From: Thermohalobaculum sp039805905
Lineage (GTDB): Bacteria; Pseudomonadota; Alphaproteobacteria; Rhodobacterales; Rhodobacteraceae
DNA length: 64,000 bases
Reading direction: 5' to 3'
Assembly: GCA_039805905.1 (NCBI GenBank)
Contig: JBDIVM010000002.1
Coordinates: 817,469-881,468 of the forward strand
Shown here: positions 26,229-35,058 of the stretch, one piece after another
How positions within the stretch are numbered: the first letter of the stretch is position 1
How the letters are laid out: each line of letters begins with the position of its first letter
Position numbers and translations under genes: made by a program
Notes under the pieces: model-generated
What the model saw: the letters and a program-made list of their open reading frames with translations, nothing else
Told to the model about the DNA's origin: nothing
The model's database searches: none

Positions 26229-27419
26229 ATGAAGACTGAATGGACTGCAATCTTGTCCGCGGCAACGGTTGCCGCTGGACTCAGCCTGGCGCCGGCGTCC
26301 GCCGTCGCCCAGAATGCGCCCGGAGTCACCGACGACAACATCCTGATCTGCTCGTATCAGCCGATGACCGGCAAGGTGTCGAGCTACTTCCGGATGGGCA
26401 AGGGCGCGGACGCCTGGTTCCAGCATGTCAACGAGAACGGCGGCGTCAACGGCCGGAAGTTCGAGTTCCTGATGGTCGATGACAAGTACGAGCCGGCACG
26501 GACCAAGACCGCCGTGAAGCGGTTCATCGAGCGCGACGAGTGCTTCGCGATCGTCGCGCCCCTGGGGTCGGCCCCGACGAGCGCGGTGATCGACTACATC
26601 GTCGAGCAGAACGTGCCGCTGATCGGTGCGGGCACGGGCGCGGAGAAGAACCTCAACATCGAGAGCAAGTGGGTCTTCCCGCTCTACCCGAGCTATCACA
26701 CCGAGGGACAGCAGTTGGTCCGCTTCGCGAAGGAGGTACTCGGCGCCAGCAAGGTGGCGGTTCTCTACCAGAACGACCCGTCCGGAAAGACGCACATGGC
26801 CGGCATCGAATCCGTGCTCGCCGAGTATGGCGTCCAGATCGTTGCCGCCGAGGGTTACGAGCCGAAAGAGGTTGACGTCTCGGCACAGGTGATCGCCATG
26901 AAGGACTCTGGTGCCGAAGCGGTGATCTGCTCCTGTGCGCCGGAGCCGGCCGCGAAGTTCTACACCGAACGCGCCAAGCTCGGCTGGAACGTGCCGGTCG
27001 TGAACGTCTTCTTCGGCAAGAGCCCCAAGGTCCCGGAACTCGCTGGAGATGCCGCCGTCGATGGCGTCTACTTTGCGACCATCTTCCGCGACTTCGATTC
27101 ACCGGCGCCGCAGATTCAGGAGGCGAAGGCGATCCTTGCCAAGTTCTATCCCGAGGAGGATCCAGATGCGATCCACCTCTGGGGCTTCGCGGGCAGCCAG
27201 GTCTTCACCGAGGCGATCCGGCGCATGGGCGACGGCCCGATCACCCGCGAAGGCCTGGTCACGACACTGGAAGGCATCGACGACTGGACGGGCAGCGTCG
27301 TCCCCAGCGTGACGATCGGTGAAGGCAATGCGCCTAACCACCTGATCGTGAAGGACATGTCCTACGTCATCTACAAGGACGGCAAGTTCCAGGAGTTCAC
27401 GCCGCCCTGGATGAAGTGA
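26229..27419 (+). CDS. Periplasmic substrate-binding protein of the Liv transporter
   Basis: 396-aa receptor with a cleavable signal (LSAATVAAGLSLAPASAVA-Q). The mature part opens GVTDDNILICSYQPMTGKVSSYF, has NENGGVNGRKFEFLMVDDKYEP and ends in a short tail. Relative to amino acid receptors the ligand pocket segments differ: a Cys in ILICSYQ at the first-strand ligand loop and CSCAPEP in the second lobe. The ligand cannot be read from sequence. The gene is last of the liv set and is followed by a hairpin, then by the methyltransferase gene, so a methylated substrate is inferred. Confidence 0.88.
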   Translation: MKTEWTAILSAATVAAGLSLAPASAVAQNAPGVTDDNILICSYQPMTGKVSSYFRMGKGADAWFQHVNENGGVNGRKFEFLMVDDKYEPARTKTAVKRFIERDECFAIVAPLGSAPTSAVIDYIVEQNVPLIGAGTGAEKNLNIESKWVFPLYPSYHTEGQQLVRFAKEVLGASKVAVLYQNDPSGKTHMAGIESVLAEYGVQIVAAEGYEPKEVDVSAQVIAMKDSGAEAVICSCAPEPAAKFYTERAKLGWNVPVVNVFFGKSPKVPELAGDAAVDGVYFATIFRDFDSPAPQIQEAKAILAKFYPEEDPDAIHLWGFAGSQVFTEAIRRMGDGPITREGLVTTLEGIDDWTGSVVPSVTIGEGNAPNHLIVKDMSYVIYKDGKFQEFTPPWMK

Positions 27420-27429
27420 GCCAGCACAG

Positions 27430-27454
27430 GGGAAGGCCCGATCAGGGCCTTCCC
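27430..27454 (+). terminator. Hairpin after the binding-protein gene
   Basis: A perfect 10-bp stem (GGGAAGGCCC with GGGCCTTCCC) and five-base loop, 10 bp after the stop. The following bases lack a T-run. It likely sets receptor-to-methyltransferase stoichiometry by partial termination or by 3'-end protection. Confidence 0.6.
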
Positions 27455-27525
27455 GCTCGATTGGGCACGTCATGCTCCGAGCGCATCAGGGGACCGAAGC
27501 TGCCGTATGCAGGCGCGCCGGCTTT

Positions 27526-27595
27526 GCATGTTACGCATGTTATCGTCGTGTTTGACCGCAGGATGGGCAGGCGCGCATCGGCAGATATCCTGCGG
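27526..27595 (+). promoter_or_regulatory. Candidate control region of the first methyltransferase operon
   Basis: An 8-bp direct repeat GCATGTTA (27526-27533 and 27535-27542) is followed by TTGACC (27553-27558). A perfect 9-bp inverted repeat, CCGCAGGAT at 27556-27564 and ATCCTGCGG at 27587-27595, lies 10 bp before the ribosome site. The inverted repeat could be an operator for the downstream LysR protein or an mRNA hairpin. No matching -10 is obvious. Confidence 0.4.
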
Positions 27596-27615
27596 CAGAT
27601 GTCTTGGAGGCTAGG

Positions 27616-29001
27616 ATGACGGCAATCATCGGTCGGGCCATTCCGCCGCAGCGCAAACGCACCCTTGATGCGCTTTCGCTGCGCGAACCGGACAAGGTCC
27701 CGGTCGGGCTCTGGGGAACCGTCGAGGGCTACCAGAACCTCCGGAAGGGTCTCGGCATGGCCTACAATGCCGACTTCAAGAACTACCGCACCGGGTCCAC
27801 CACATGGACCACGGACGTCGCGTTCGAAGTGGACCTCGCCGAGAAGCTGGACCTCGATTTCATCCGCATCTCGATCGGTCCCTCGGGTGGATCGCCCGGG
27901 TTCCGGGAGCTGAAGGTGGACGAGATTCCGGTGCCGCTGCAGGTGCCGACCCCGGGCTGGGATTCCGAGATCAATGTCGACGAGTGGGGCGTCGTCCGCA
28001 AATGGACTCCGCACGAGAACGGCGGCTATTACGAGATGATCGGCTATCCGCTCTACGACGCGACGAGCGCCCGGCTGGAGGAGGGCCTGGAAATTCTGCG
28101 CGAGTTTCCCTGGCCCGATCCCTGGGACGAGGCGATGTGGGCGGACAGCCCGATCCCGGGCATGACGCTGCGCGAGTACTGCAAGTATGTGAGGGAAGAG
28201 ACGCCCTTCGCGCTCATGGGTCAGGGCGGACGCGGCGGCCTGTTCGAACAGGCCAAGTACATGGTGGGCTACGCCAAGATATTCTCCGACTTCATCGAGA
28301 GTCCGGAGTTCCTGGACGCCATGCTGGTCAAGCTGACCGACCTCGAGATCGAGCACAACAAGGCGTTCCTGACGCATTGCGGCGAATACATCGACTGGTT
28401 GCGCATGAGCCCGGAGGACCTGGCCTCCGAGAAGACCGCCTTCGTCTCGCTGCCGATGTTCGAGACCCAGCTGATGCCCCACTACATGCGGGCGATTCAG
28501 GAGACCAAGAAGTTCTACAGGGAGCGGAATCCGGAAGGGCGGATCCAGTTCCACAGCTGCGGCGCCATCGCCGAGCCTTTCATGCGCGGCCTGATCAAGT
28601 GCGGCGTCGATGGCTATGACAGCCTGCCGCCGAAGGTGGCGCGCCATTCGAACCCGGCAGCCAAGAAGCGCCTGCTCGGCAGGGAGATGTTCTTCTACGG
28701 CGGCATCGACGTCCAGGAGACCCTGCCCTGGGGCACGGTCGACGATGTGCGTCGGGAAGTCCGCCAGCGCATCTGGGAGATGGGGCACGGCGGCGGCTAT
28801 CTGCTGAGTTCCTCGCACCGACTGGAGCACGACGTGCCGGTCGAGAACACCCTGGCGATGATCGGCGAGGCCCGGGAGTACGGTGTTTATCCCCTGCCCG
28901 TCGAGCCGCCGGAAGGTGCGGACACGGGCGAAGGCTACGAGCCCTGGGATCCGAACCCCAAGCGCAAACGCAAGCCCAGACCGGAAGCTGCGGCCGAATA
29001 A
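27616..29001 (+). CDS. UroD-fold corrinoid methyltransferase (first)
   Basis: 461-aa uroporphyrinogen-decarboxylase-like methyltransferase of the family that moves methyl groups to or from corrinoid proteins (relatives: CmuA/CmuC, MtaA/MtbA). Family start is PPQRKRTLDALSLREPDKVPVGLW. A zinc-type His313-Ser-Cys315 sits in IQFHSCGAIAEPFMRGLIKCGVDG. Near the end GGGYLLSSSHRLEHDVP has Ser-His where many relatives carry the third zinc Cys. A Lys/Pro/Glu-rich tail of about 35 residues is extra. ATG 27616 has TTGGAGG five bases upstream. Its corrinoid protein gene follows in 15 bp. As the first catalytic gene after the transporter it is the best candidate for acting on the imported methylated compound. 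Confidence 0.85.
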   Translation: MTAIIGRAIPPQRKRTLDALSLREPDKVPVGLWGTVEGYQNLRKGLGMAYNADFKNYRTGSTTWTTDVAFEVDLAEKLDLDFIRISIGPSGGSPGFRELKVDEIPVPLQVPTPGWDSEINVDEWGVVRKWTPHENGGYYEMIGYPLYDATSARLEEGLEILREFPWPDPWDEAMWADSPIPGMTLREYCKYVREETPFALMGQGGRGGLFEQAKYMVGYAKIFSDFIESPEFLDAMLVKLTDLEIEHNKAFLTHCGEYIDWLRMSPEDLASEKTAFVSLPMFETQLMPHYMRAIQETKKFYRERNPEGRIQFHSCGAIAEPFMRGLIKCGVDGYDSLPPKVARHSNPAAKKRLLGREMFFYGGIDVQETLPWGTVDDVRREVRQRIWEMGHGGGYLLSSSHRLEHDVPVENTLAMIGEAREYGVYPLPVEPPEGADTGEGYEPWDPNPKRKRKPRPEAAAE

Positions 29002-29016
29002 CGGAGACTCCCAGAG

Positions 29017-29862
29017 ATGCCCTTGATAATCGACACCGAATGCGAGTTCGATCTCGAGGATCTTCAGTACGACATTGAGGATTCCCGCAAGACTGACCGC
29101 TGGAACGACGCCCCGCCCGAGATCAAGGATCTTTTCCACACCATCGAATGGAACATCATCGACGGCGAGCACTCCGGGACGGTCGCGTTGATCGACGCAG
29201 CGCTCGATGGCACCGTCAGCGCACGGACGCTGATCGCAGGGCCGATGGCTACGGGCATTGCCGAGGTCGGCCGGCGTTTCAAGATGGACGAGTATTTCCT
29301 GCCCGAGGTGATGATGTCGGCAAAGTGCATGCACGAGGCACTCGGCCGACTGAAGCCGCTGATCATCGCCGAGAAGAGCGAAGAAGTCGGCACCGTCGTC
29401 GTCGGCACGGTGCAGGGGGATCTGCACGACATCGGCAAGAAGATCGTCGCCATGATGATGGAGGCCGCCGGCTTCACCGTGCACGACCTCGGCGTGACCG
29501 TCCCGCCGGAGAAGTTCATTGCGGCGATCCGCGAACTCAAGCCGCAGATCGTCGGTTTCTCGGCGCTGCTGACGACGACGATGAACATGCAGTGGGAGAC
29601 CCTGAAGGTCATCGCAGCCGAAGGGCTGCGCGACGACGTGAAGGTGTTTGTCGGCGGCGCTCCGATCAGCCAGACCTGGTGCGACAAGATCGGCGCGGAT
29701 GCCTATGGCATGGACGCCCTGATTGCGGTGGAGAAGGCGAAGGCCTGCGTGACCCGCCTGAAGAACATGAAGGGCGGCTCGCCCGAACTTCACGCCGCCA
29801 TGATCGCCATCGACCGCGAGCGCGAGGAGGCCAAGGCGGCTGCCGCGGCTGCTGCGGAGTGA
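29017..29862 (+). CDS. Corrinoid (B12-binding) methyl-carrier protein (first)
   Basis: 281-aa methyl carrier. Residues about 40-120 are the helical cap domain; from about 125 comes the cobalamin Rossmann domain with the base-off motif D135-L-H137-D-I-G140 (VQGDLHDIGKK), then GFSALLTTTMNMQ (SxL element) and KVFVGGAPISQTWCDKIGADAYG. A longer-than-usual acidic N-terminus (FDLEDLQYDIEDSRKTDRW) and an Ala/Glu tail flank the core. It sits between its methyltransferase and a membrane cytochrome b gene (one base between stop and next ATG), forming one operon. Confidence 0.92.
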   Translation: MPLIIDTECEFDLEDLQYDIEDSRKTDRWNDAPPEIKDLFHTIEWNIIDGEHSGTVALIDAALDGTVSARTLIAGPMATGIAEVGRRFKMDEYFLPEVMMSAKCMHEALGRLKPLIIAEKSEEVGTVVVGTVQGDLHDIGKKIVAMMMEAAGFTVHDLGVTVPPEKFIAAIRELKPQIVGFSALLTTTMNMQWETLKVIAAEGLRDDVKVFVGGAPISQTWCDKIGADAYGMDALIAVEKAKACVTRLKNMKGGSPELHAAMIAIDREREEAKAAAAAAAE

Positions 29863-29863
29863 C

Positions 29864-30988
29864 ATGACGGGCTCGGCCGAGATCGGTGCAGTGACGGGCG
29901 GCCTGCGGTTCCGCAATCTTGCATATGGTCTGGCGCTCGTCCTGTTTGCGGTGGGCCTGGCCGGTCGGAGCCACGTCGCGATCGGCTATGCGCTCTTCCT
30001 GATCGCAACCCTCGCGATCCTGTCCGGGGCAGTCCTTCTCGGCATATTTGCCCTGACCCGATGGTTCGACACGGCCGGCCTTCGCCGGGCCTACGCAGCG
30101 GCATTCTGGCTCGGCGCCTGGACCTATGCTCTTGCGGTCGCCGCCCTTGCCGGATATTTCGCGCACGAGGGTTTGGCGGGCCGGATTGAATGGCGCTACC
30201 TGCTGTTCGGCCCCGCCGCGCTGGCCGCGATCGCGATCCTCGACCTGGGTATCTGGCGGGTCATCGTGCAGCGCAATCTTCCGACCGTCACCCGCTTCGG
30301 GGATCTGTGGCGGCGGGAGGCGCTCGACCAGCCCGCGCTGCGCAGGGCGCTGGTCGACGAGGTGATCCTGCACCGCACCCTGATGACGGTCAGTCCGTTT
30401 CGCTGGCTGCGCCATCAGCTGATCTTCTGGGGCTTCGGGCTCATGTTCCTCATCGAACTGGCCGCTGTCGCCTTCCGCGAAGCCTTTCCCAGCTTCGGCT
30501 GGACCGATATCTGGCACCAGCCAACTCATCCGCTCCGCCTGGCCTTCGACCTCGCCTACGACATGACCGGATTGATGGTCCTGGCCGGGTGCCTGATGGC
30601 ACTGGCCTTTCGCCTCATGGTTCACGGTCGCGAGGACCAGAAGTACACGGACACGCCGACCGCCATCTTCCTGCTGCTCGTGGTCCTCACCGGATTTCTT
30701 ACCGAGGGGGCGCGCCTTTCCGCAGTTGGCAATCCGGAGGGATCCTGGGCCTCGTTCGTCGGACTGGCCTTCGCGCCGGTTGCACCGCGCGGCCCCATCG
30801 GTACCGACGTCGTCTGGACCGTGCATGCGCTCGCGGCCTGTGCCTTCATCGCGTATGTTCCTCTGAAGCGCATGGTCCACTCCTGTGCGACGCCAATTGG
30901 CCGCCTGGTCAATTCCCAGAAGGGCCTTCTTGCCGCCAAGAAGGCACGCGTCGTCCGGGGGCTGTGGCGCGGCGCCAGCCAGCGGTGA
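29864..30988 (+). CDS. NarI/HdrE-like membrane cytochrome b
   Basis: 374-aa integral membrane protein. Three or four hydrophobic helices come first (about residues 15-135). The NarI/DsrM/HdrE-type domain follows: FRWLRHQLIFWGFGLMFLIEL, QPTHPLRLAFDLAYDMTGLMVLAG, FLLLVVLTGFLTEGARL and VVWTVHALAACAFIAYVPLKRMVH. The spaced histidines in these helices fit heme b ligands. This family moves electrons between quinones and cytoplasmic Fe-S partners. Directly coupled to a corrinoid protein gene, it may supply or remove electrons for corrinoid activation or methyl oxidation. No NarGH, Dsr or Hdr catalytic subunit is adjacent. Confidence 0.75.
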   Translation: MTGSAEIGAVTGGLRFRNLAYGLALVLFAVGLAGRSHVAIGYALFLIATLAILSGAVLLGIFALTRWFDTAGLRRAYAAAFWLGAWTYALAVAALAGYFAHEGLAGRIEWRYLLFGPAALAAIAILDLGIWRVIVQRNLPTVTRFGDLWRREALDQPALRRALVDEVILHRTLMTVSPFRWLRHQLIFWGFGLMFLIELAAVAFREAFPSFGWTDIWHQPTHPLRLAFDLAYDMTGLMVLAGCLMALAFRLMVHGREDQKYTDTPTAIFLLLVVLTGFLTEGARLSAVGNPEGSWASFVGLAFAPVAPRGPIGTDVVWTVHALAACAFIAYVPLKRMVHSCATPIGRLVNSQKGLLAAKKARVVRGLWRGASQR

Positions 30989-31291
30989 GCCCGCAGCGCG
31001 TGAGCCCGCGCGGAAACGGATGCCCTCATCATCGGCAAACTTACCTGTTAGAATTGCCCAGAGCTCATGACGTCTATGCGAACGGAGCGCCCGGTGCCGA
31101 CCCTCGGAGACATCATCAAGCTGGAGTGCCCGGACATCGCGCCGGGGATCCTCCGCGCTCGCGAACTGCGCTCCAAGGTAACGGAGGTCTTCATTTCCAG
31201 CGGCGCGCCCTGCTCGTCGCGAAACACGATCTACAGGGATTGGCCGGGCAAGTCAGAGCGTGTCTTCAAGTGGTTCGTGCTGGAAGACGGG
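30989..31291 (+). other. 303-bp region between cytochrome b and LysR genes
   Basis: The LysR frame stays open back to ATG 31067, giving a possible 75-residue N-terminal extension (contains ILRARELRSKVTEVFISSG) with no counterpart in LysR proteins. I treat it as untranslated leader or an unproven extension. TTACCTGTTAGAAT around 31040 is a weak promoter-like stretch. Confidence 0.4.
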
Positions 31292-32287
31292 ATGGCAATC
31301 GGCCTGCAGGGAGAGCTCGGCGCCGTCTCTGGCATAGCGCGTCACCCGTATAACAAGATCCGGCACATTGACTGGAACCGGCTGCGGACCTGCCGGGTCG
31401 TCCATCGGGCGGGAAGCTTCACCAAGGCGGGACAGTTGCTTGACCTCACCCAGTCGGCCGTCAGCCGGCAGGTCGCGGCGGTGGAAGCCGAGCTTGGCGG
31501 AGACATCTTTCTGCGAAACAACGACGGACTGATCCCGACCGAACTCGGCATCAGCTTTCTCGAGACGATCGACGAGATGTGGCGGGCGCTGGAACTCGGG
31601 CTCGCGCAGCTCAACGAAATGAAGGACGAACCACACGGCCCGCTCACACTGACGACCACCGCGGGCTTCGGGTCGGCCTGGCTTTCCTCACGGATGAAGC
31701 GGTTCCACGACCGCTACCCGAACATCGAAGTCACGCTGCTCCTCATCGACAACGCCGAGCTGGACCTGCGGCAGCGCGAGGCCGACTGTGCGATCCGGTT
31801 CCAGCACCCGACCGAGCCGCGGCTCGTCCGGCGCTTCATCGACGACTTCTCCTACCACATCTTCGGCTCGCAGGAGTATATCGAGCGGCACGGCATGCCC
31901 AAGTCGCTCGACGACCTGGAAAACCATCAGCTCATCGTCTATGGCGACGGCGTGGGGCAGCCGCCGATCGAGAAGATCAACTGGCTCCTGACCGAAGGGA
32001 TGCCCCCTGGGACGATGCGCAAGGCCGGCCTTCGCGTGAACAGCGTCTACGGGATCTATCGCGCGGTCGAGAGCGGCCTCGGGCTTGCGGCACTGCCATT
32101 CTACATGAGCGAACGCTCAGCAAAGCTGATCGAGGTTCTGCCCGATATCGCCGGCCCCTCGATCCCGGTCTACTTCGTCTATCCCGAGGAACTCGGGCCC
32201 TCGCGACGGATCGCGGCGCTCCGCGACTTCATCGTCGCCGAAATCCAGGCCACTTGGGGAGATCTGAAACGCCAGAGGCTCGCCTGA
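31292..32287 (+). CDS. LysR family regulator of the methyltransferase operon
   Basis: 331-aa regulator. The helix-turn-helix is at about residues 25-85 (IDWNRLRTCRVVHRAGSFTKAGQLLDLTQSAVSRQVAAVEAELGG in consecutive segments), and the effector domain follows with TLTTTAGFGSAWLSSRMKRFHDRYPNIEV and AVESGLGLAALPFYMSE. ATG 31292 has GGAAGACGGG upstream and leaves about 25 residues before the HTH, slightly long for LysR. Located inside the operon between cytochrome b and a corrinoid reactivase, it probably responds to the pathway substrate. Confidence 0.82.
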   Translation: MAIGLQGELGAVSGIARHPYNKIRHIDWNRLRTCRVVHRAGSFTKAGQLLDLTQSAVSRQVAAVEAELGGDIFLRNNDGLIPTELGISFLETIDEMWRALELGLAQLNEMKDEPHGPLTLTTTAGFGSAWLSSRMKRFHDRYPNIEVTLLLIDNAELDLRQREADCAIRFQHPTEPRLVRRFIDDFSYHIFGSQEYIERHGMPKSLDDLENHQLIVYGDGVGQPPIEKINWLLTEGMPPGTMRKAGLRVNSVYGIYRAVESGLGLAALPFYMSERSAKLIEVLPDIAGPSIPVYFVYPEELGPSRRIAALRDFIVAEIQATWGDLKRQRLA

Positions 32288-32396
32288 TTGGACGGCGCCA
32301 GGGGCATGCGGATCGCGCATGGCCGCGACGTTTCCGTTCCTGCTAGCAATGGCAATCCCATCATGGCGAGGCGCTTCAATCGGGCATGACGCAAGC

Positions 32397-34385
32397 ATGA
32401 GTGATACGGTGAAGGTGGTGTTCATGCCCTCCGGGCGCCGGGGGGTCTTTCCGGCCGGGACCTCGGTTCTCGAGGCCAGCAGGGCGCTTGGCGTGGATCT
32501 CGACACGGTCTGCGGCGGGCGCGCCGTCTGCGGGCGCTGCCAGATCACGCCCTCGCATGGTGAGTTCGCGAAGCTCCAGATCAACTCGTTGCCCGGAAAT
32601 CTCTCCGAGTTTGGCCCGACCGAGGCGAAGTACAAGCGGATCAAGGGACTGAGGGACGGCAGGCGGCTCGGCTGCCAGTCCCGCCTTCTCGGCGACATGG
32701 TGATCGACGTTCCCGAGGAGAGCCAGATCCACCGCCAGATCGTGCGCAAGCGGGCCGACGAGATTCGCAACCTGGAAATCGACCCGGTCGTCTCGCTGCA
32801 TTACGTCGAGCTGCCCCGCCCGAGCATGGCGGACCAGCGCTCGGACCTCGAGCGGATCTCGACGCAGCTCGCCGCGGAATGGAGCCTGAGGGACCTGCAC
32901 TGGGACCTCGCATGCCTTGCGGCGCTGTCTCCCGCCCTGCGCGCGGGCGAGGTCTATGGCGGCGAGTTCAGGGCCACCGTCGCGGTCCGCGGCGGTGTCG
33001 ATGTCGTCGCGATCTGGCCCGGGTTCAAGGACCGGATTTTCGGCATTGCGGTCGACGTGGGGACCACGACCATTGCCGGGCATCTCTGCGCGCTCGACAC
33101 CGGCGAGGTGCTTGCCAGCTCGGGCATGATGAACCCGCAGATCAGGTTCGGCGAGGACCTGATGAGCCGCATCTCCTACCTGCAGCAGAACGAAGGCGCT
33201 GCGCCCGAGCTGACGGCCGCCGTCCGCAGCGCGATTGCCGATCTGGTGCGGGCGCTCTGTAGCGAGAGCACAGTTGCGCCCGGCGATGTGGTCGAGATGA
33301 CCATCGTCGGTAACCCCACCATGCATCACCTCGTCCTCGGCCTCGATCCGACCCAGCTCGGCATGGAGCCGTTCCCGCTTGTGCTGGACCGGGGCCTCAG
33401 CGTCCGCGCCCGCGACCTCGGCCTGCCGGTCAGCCCCGGCGGCCAGGTCTGGTTTCTGCCCTGCATCGCCGGCCATGTCGGTGCCGATACCGCCGGCGTG
33501 ATCCTGAGCCAGGCTCCGCACAGCGGCGACGAGATGACCCTGGTGATCGATGTCGGCACCAATGCCGAGATCGTGCTCGGCCACAGGAACCGGCTGATCG
33601 CCTGCTCGTCGCCGACCGGCCCTGCCTTCGAGGGTGCGCAGATCACCTGCGGCCAGCGCGCCGCGCCGGGAGCCATCGAGCGGATCCGGATTGACCGTGC
33701 AACCCTGAAGCCTCGCTTCAAGGTCATCGGCTCGGATCTGTGGTCCGACGAGCCCGGATTTGCCGAGGCGATCGCGGGCACAGGCGTCACCGGCATCTGC
33801 GGCTCCGGCATCATCGAGGCAGTGGGCGAACTGTTCCTCGCTGGCATCATCGACGCCTCCGGGCGGATGCAGGCGCGGTCGCTCCCGGTGGCCGGGCACC
33901 CGAACTTCCGGGCAAAGGGCCGGAACTTCGAATACATCCTGCACACCGACGGCGACCGCGAGGTCTATGTCGCGCCCGGTGACATCCGCGCGGTGCAACT
34001 CGCGAAATCCGCCTGCTACTCGGGCACCCGCCTGCTGATGGACCGGATGGGAACCGATCATGTCGACCGCATCTATCTTGCCGGTGCCTTCGGCTCCTAC
34101 ATCGACGTGGCCTACGCCATGGCGATCGGGCTGATCCCCGACTGTGATCTCAGCCGGGTCGCGTCGGCCGGAAATGCCGCCGGCACCGGCGCGCGCATCG
34201 CTCTGCTCTCGGCCAGGGCGCGGCAGGAGATCGACCGCATCTGCCGGCAGGTCGAGAAGGTCGAGACCGCGATTGCCCAGGATTTCCAGACGTACTTCGT
34301 CGCCGCAATGAGCCTGCCACATGCCACAGACCCGTTCCCGAGGCTGAATGAGTGGCTGGCAGGGAAGGGACGGCAGCGCCGATGA
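32397..34385 (+). CDS. RACo-like ferredoxin/ASKHA corrinoid reactivase (first)
   Basis: 662-aa ATP-dependent reductive activator that returns inactive cob(II)alamin proteins to cob(I). The N-terminal plant-type [2Fe-2S] domain has Cys39, Cys45, Cys48 and Cys93 (TVCGGRAVCGRCQI ... LGCQSR). A linker domain follows, then the ASKHA ATPase (formerly DUF4445) with phosphate loop AVDVGTTTIAGHL near residue 220, EMTIVGNPTMHHLVLG, LVIDVGTNAEIVLG and ICGSGIIEAVGELF. Its place in the operon with the first methyltransferase/corrinoid pair indicates it serves that pair. ATGA overlap with the next gene. Confidence 0.92.
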   Translation: MSDTVKVVFMPSGRRGVFPAGTSVLEASRALGVDLDTVCGGRAVCGRCQITPSHGEFAKLQINSLPGNLSEFGPTEAKYKRIKGLRDGRRLGCQSRLLGDMVIDVPEESQIHRQIVRKRADEIRNLEIDPVVSLHYVELPRPSMADQRSDLERISTQLAAEWSLRDLHWDLACLAALSPALRAGEVYGGEFRATVAVRGGVDVVAIWPGFKDRIFGIAVDVGTTTIAGHLCALDTGEVLASSGMMNPQIRFGEDLMSRISYLQQNEGAAPELTAAVRSAIADLVRALCSESTVAPGDVVEMTIVGNPTMHHLVLGLDPTQLGMEPFPLVLDRGLSVRARDLGLPVSPGGQVWFLPCIAGHVGADTAGVILSQAPHSGDEMTLVIDVGTNAEIVLGHRNRLIACSSPTGPAFEGAQITCGQRAAPGAIERIRIDRATLKPRFKVIGSDLWSDEPGFAEAIAGTGVTGICGSGIIEAVGELFLAGIIDASGRMQARSLPVAGHPNFRAKGRNFEYILHTDGDREVYVAPGDIRAVQLAKSACYSGTRLLMDRMGTDHVDRIYLAGAFGSYIDVAYAMAIGLIPDCDLSRVASAGNAAGTGARIALLSARARQEIDRICRQVEKVETAIAQDFQTYFVAAMSLPHATDPFPRLNEWLAGKGRQRR

Positions 34386-34684
34386 CACGACGCCGGTCGC
34401 TCCCCACGGCCACGGAAGGCAGCCCGGCCATGCCGCAGCGCGGGCCCTATGTCGTCGAAGTCGAGGCTGGCCGCACCTATCGCTGGTGCAGCTGCGGCCT
34501 GTCGGCAACCCAGCCGTGGTGCGACGACAGCCACGCTGGCACCGGCTTCGAGCCGATCACGTTCGAGGCGGCCATCTCCGGCGAGTTCTACATGTGCGGC
34601 TGCAAGCGGTCGGAGAACAAGCCCTACTGCTTCGGCACCTGTCGCGGCCACGTCGCGAACGACCCGAAATGGAGCCTGTTCTAG
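34382..34684 (+). CDS. CDGSH iron-sulfur protein with two motifs
   Basis: 100-aa mitoNEET-type protein. The first motif is canonical CxC...C...H: Cys36, Cys38, Cys47, His51 (CSCGLSATQPWCDDSH). The second, Cys72, Cys74, Cys83, Cys87 (CGCKRSENKPYCFGTC), has Cys instead of the usual His, so it may hold an all-Cys [2Fe-2S]. Redox-active and directly coupled to the RACo-like gene, it could be an electron donor for corrinoid reactivation (inference). Confidence 0.88.
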   Translation: MTRRRSLPTATEGSPAMPQRGPYVVEVEAGRTYRWCSCGLSATQPWCDDSHAGTGFEPITFEAAISGEFYMCGCKRSENKPYCFGTCRGHVANDPKWSLF

Positions 34685-35028
34685 CCGTGGCCGGCGGGGC
34701 CGAAATCTGGCGCGTGCGTGTCCGCCGCAACGTGGTCGCCAGCATCTCGCGGATCGAGTTTGCCGAACCGCGGCCGGCCGGCGACGATCCGCTGACCGCA
34801 TCGACGAAGCTTGCGGGCAACAACCAGCGCAATGGCTGCCTCGACGGCGACTACGACTTCGGGTCGTGCGAGAATGCACGGCACTTCGCCGCCCTGTGCG
34901 CCGGCTATCTCAAGAACCTCTGCGAGCGGACGATCGAGGCCCTCGCCGATACGCCGCAGGGCGCCCTGCCCCGCTGGGACAACCCCTTCGTGCCAACGCC
35001 CGACGGCGACGACACCGGCGCCGGATAA
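34669..35028 (+). CDS. Hypothetical protein, last gene of the first methyltransferase operon
   Basis: 119 aa from ATG 34669 (overlapping the CDGSH gene), or 113 aa from GTG 34687. Not recognised. Predicted mixed alpha/beta start (EIWRVRVRRNVVASISRIEF), then NNQRNGCLDGDYDFGSCENARHFAALCAGYLKNLCERTIEAL with four cysteines, and an acidic tail. The phase and overlap argue it is real; it may be another small redox or metal partner. It converges with a minus-strand operon. Confidence 0.55.
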   Translation: MEPVLAVAGGAEIWRVRVRRNVVASISRIEFAEPRPAGDDPLTASTKLAGNNQRNGCLDGDYDFGSCENARHFAALCAGYLKNLCERTIEALADTPQGALPRWDNPFVPTPDGDDTGAG

Positions 35029-35058
35029 CAGGCCGTGCGGCCGCGGCCGCGCGGGGCT

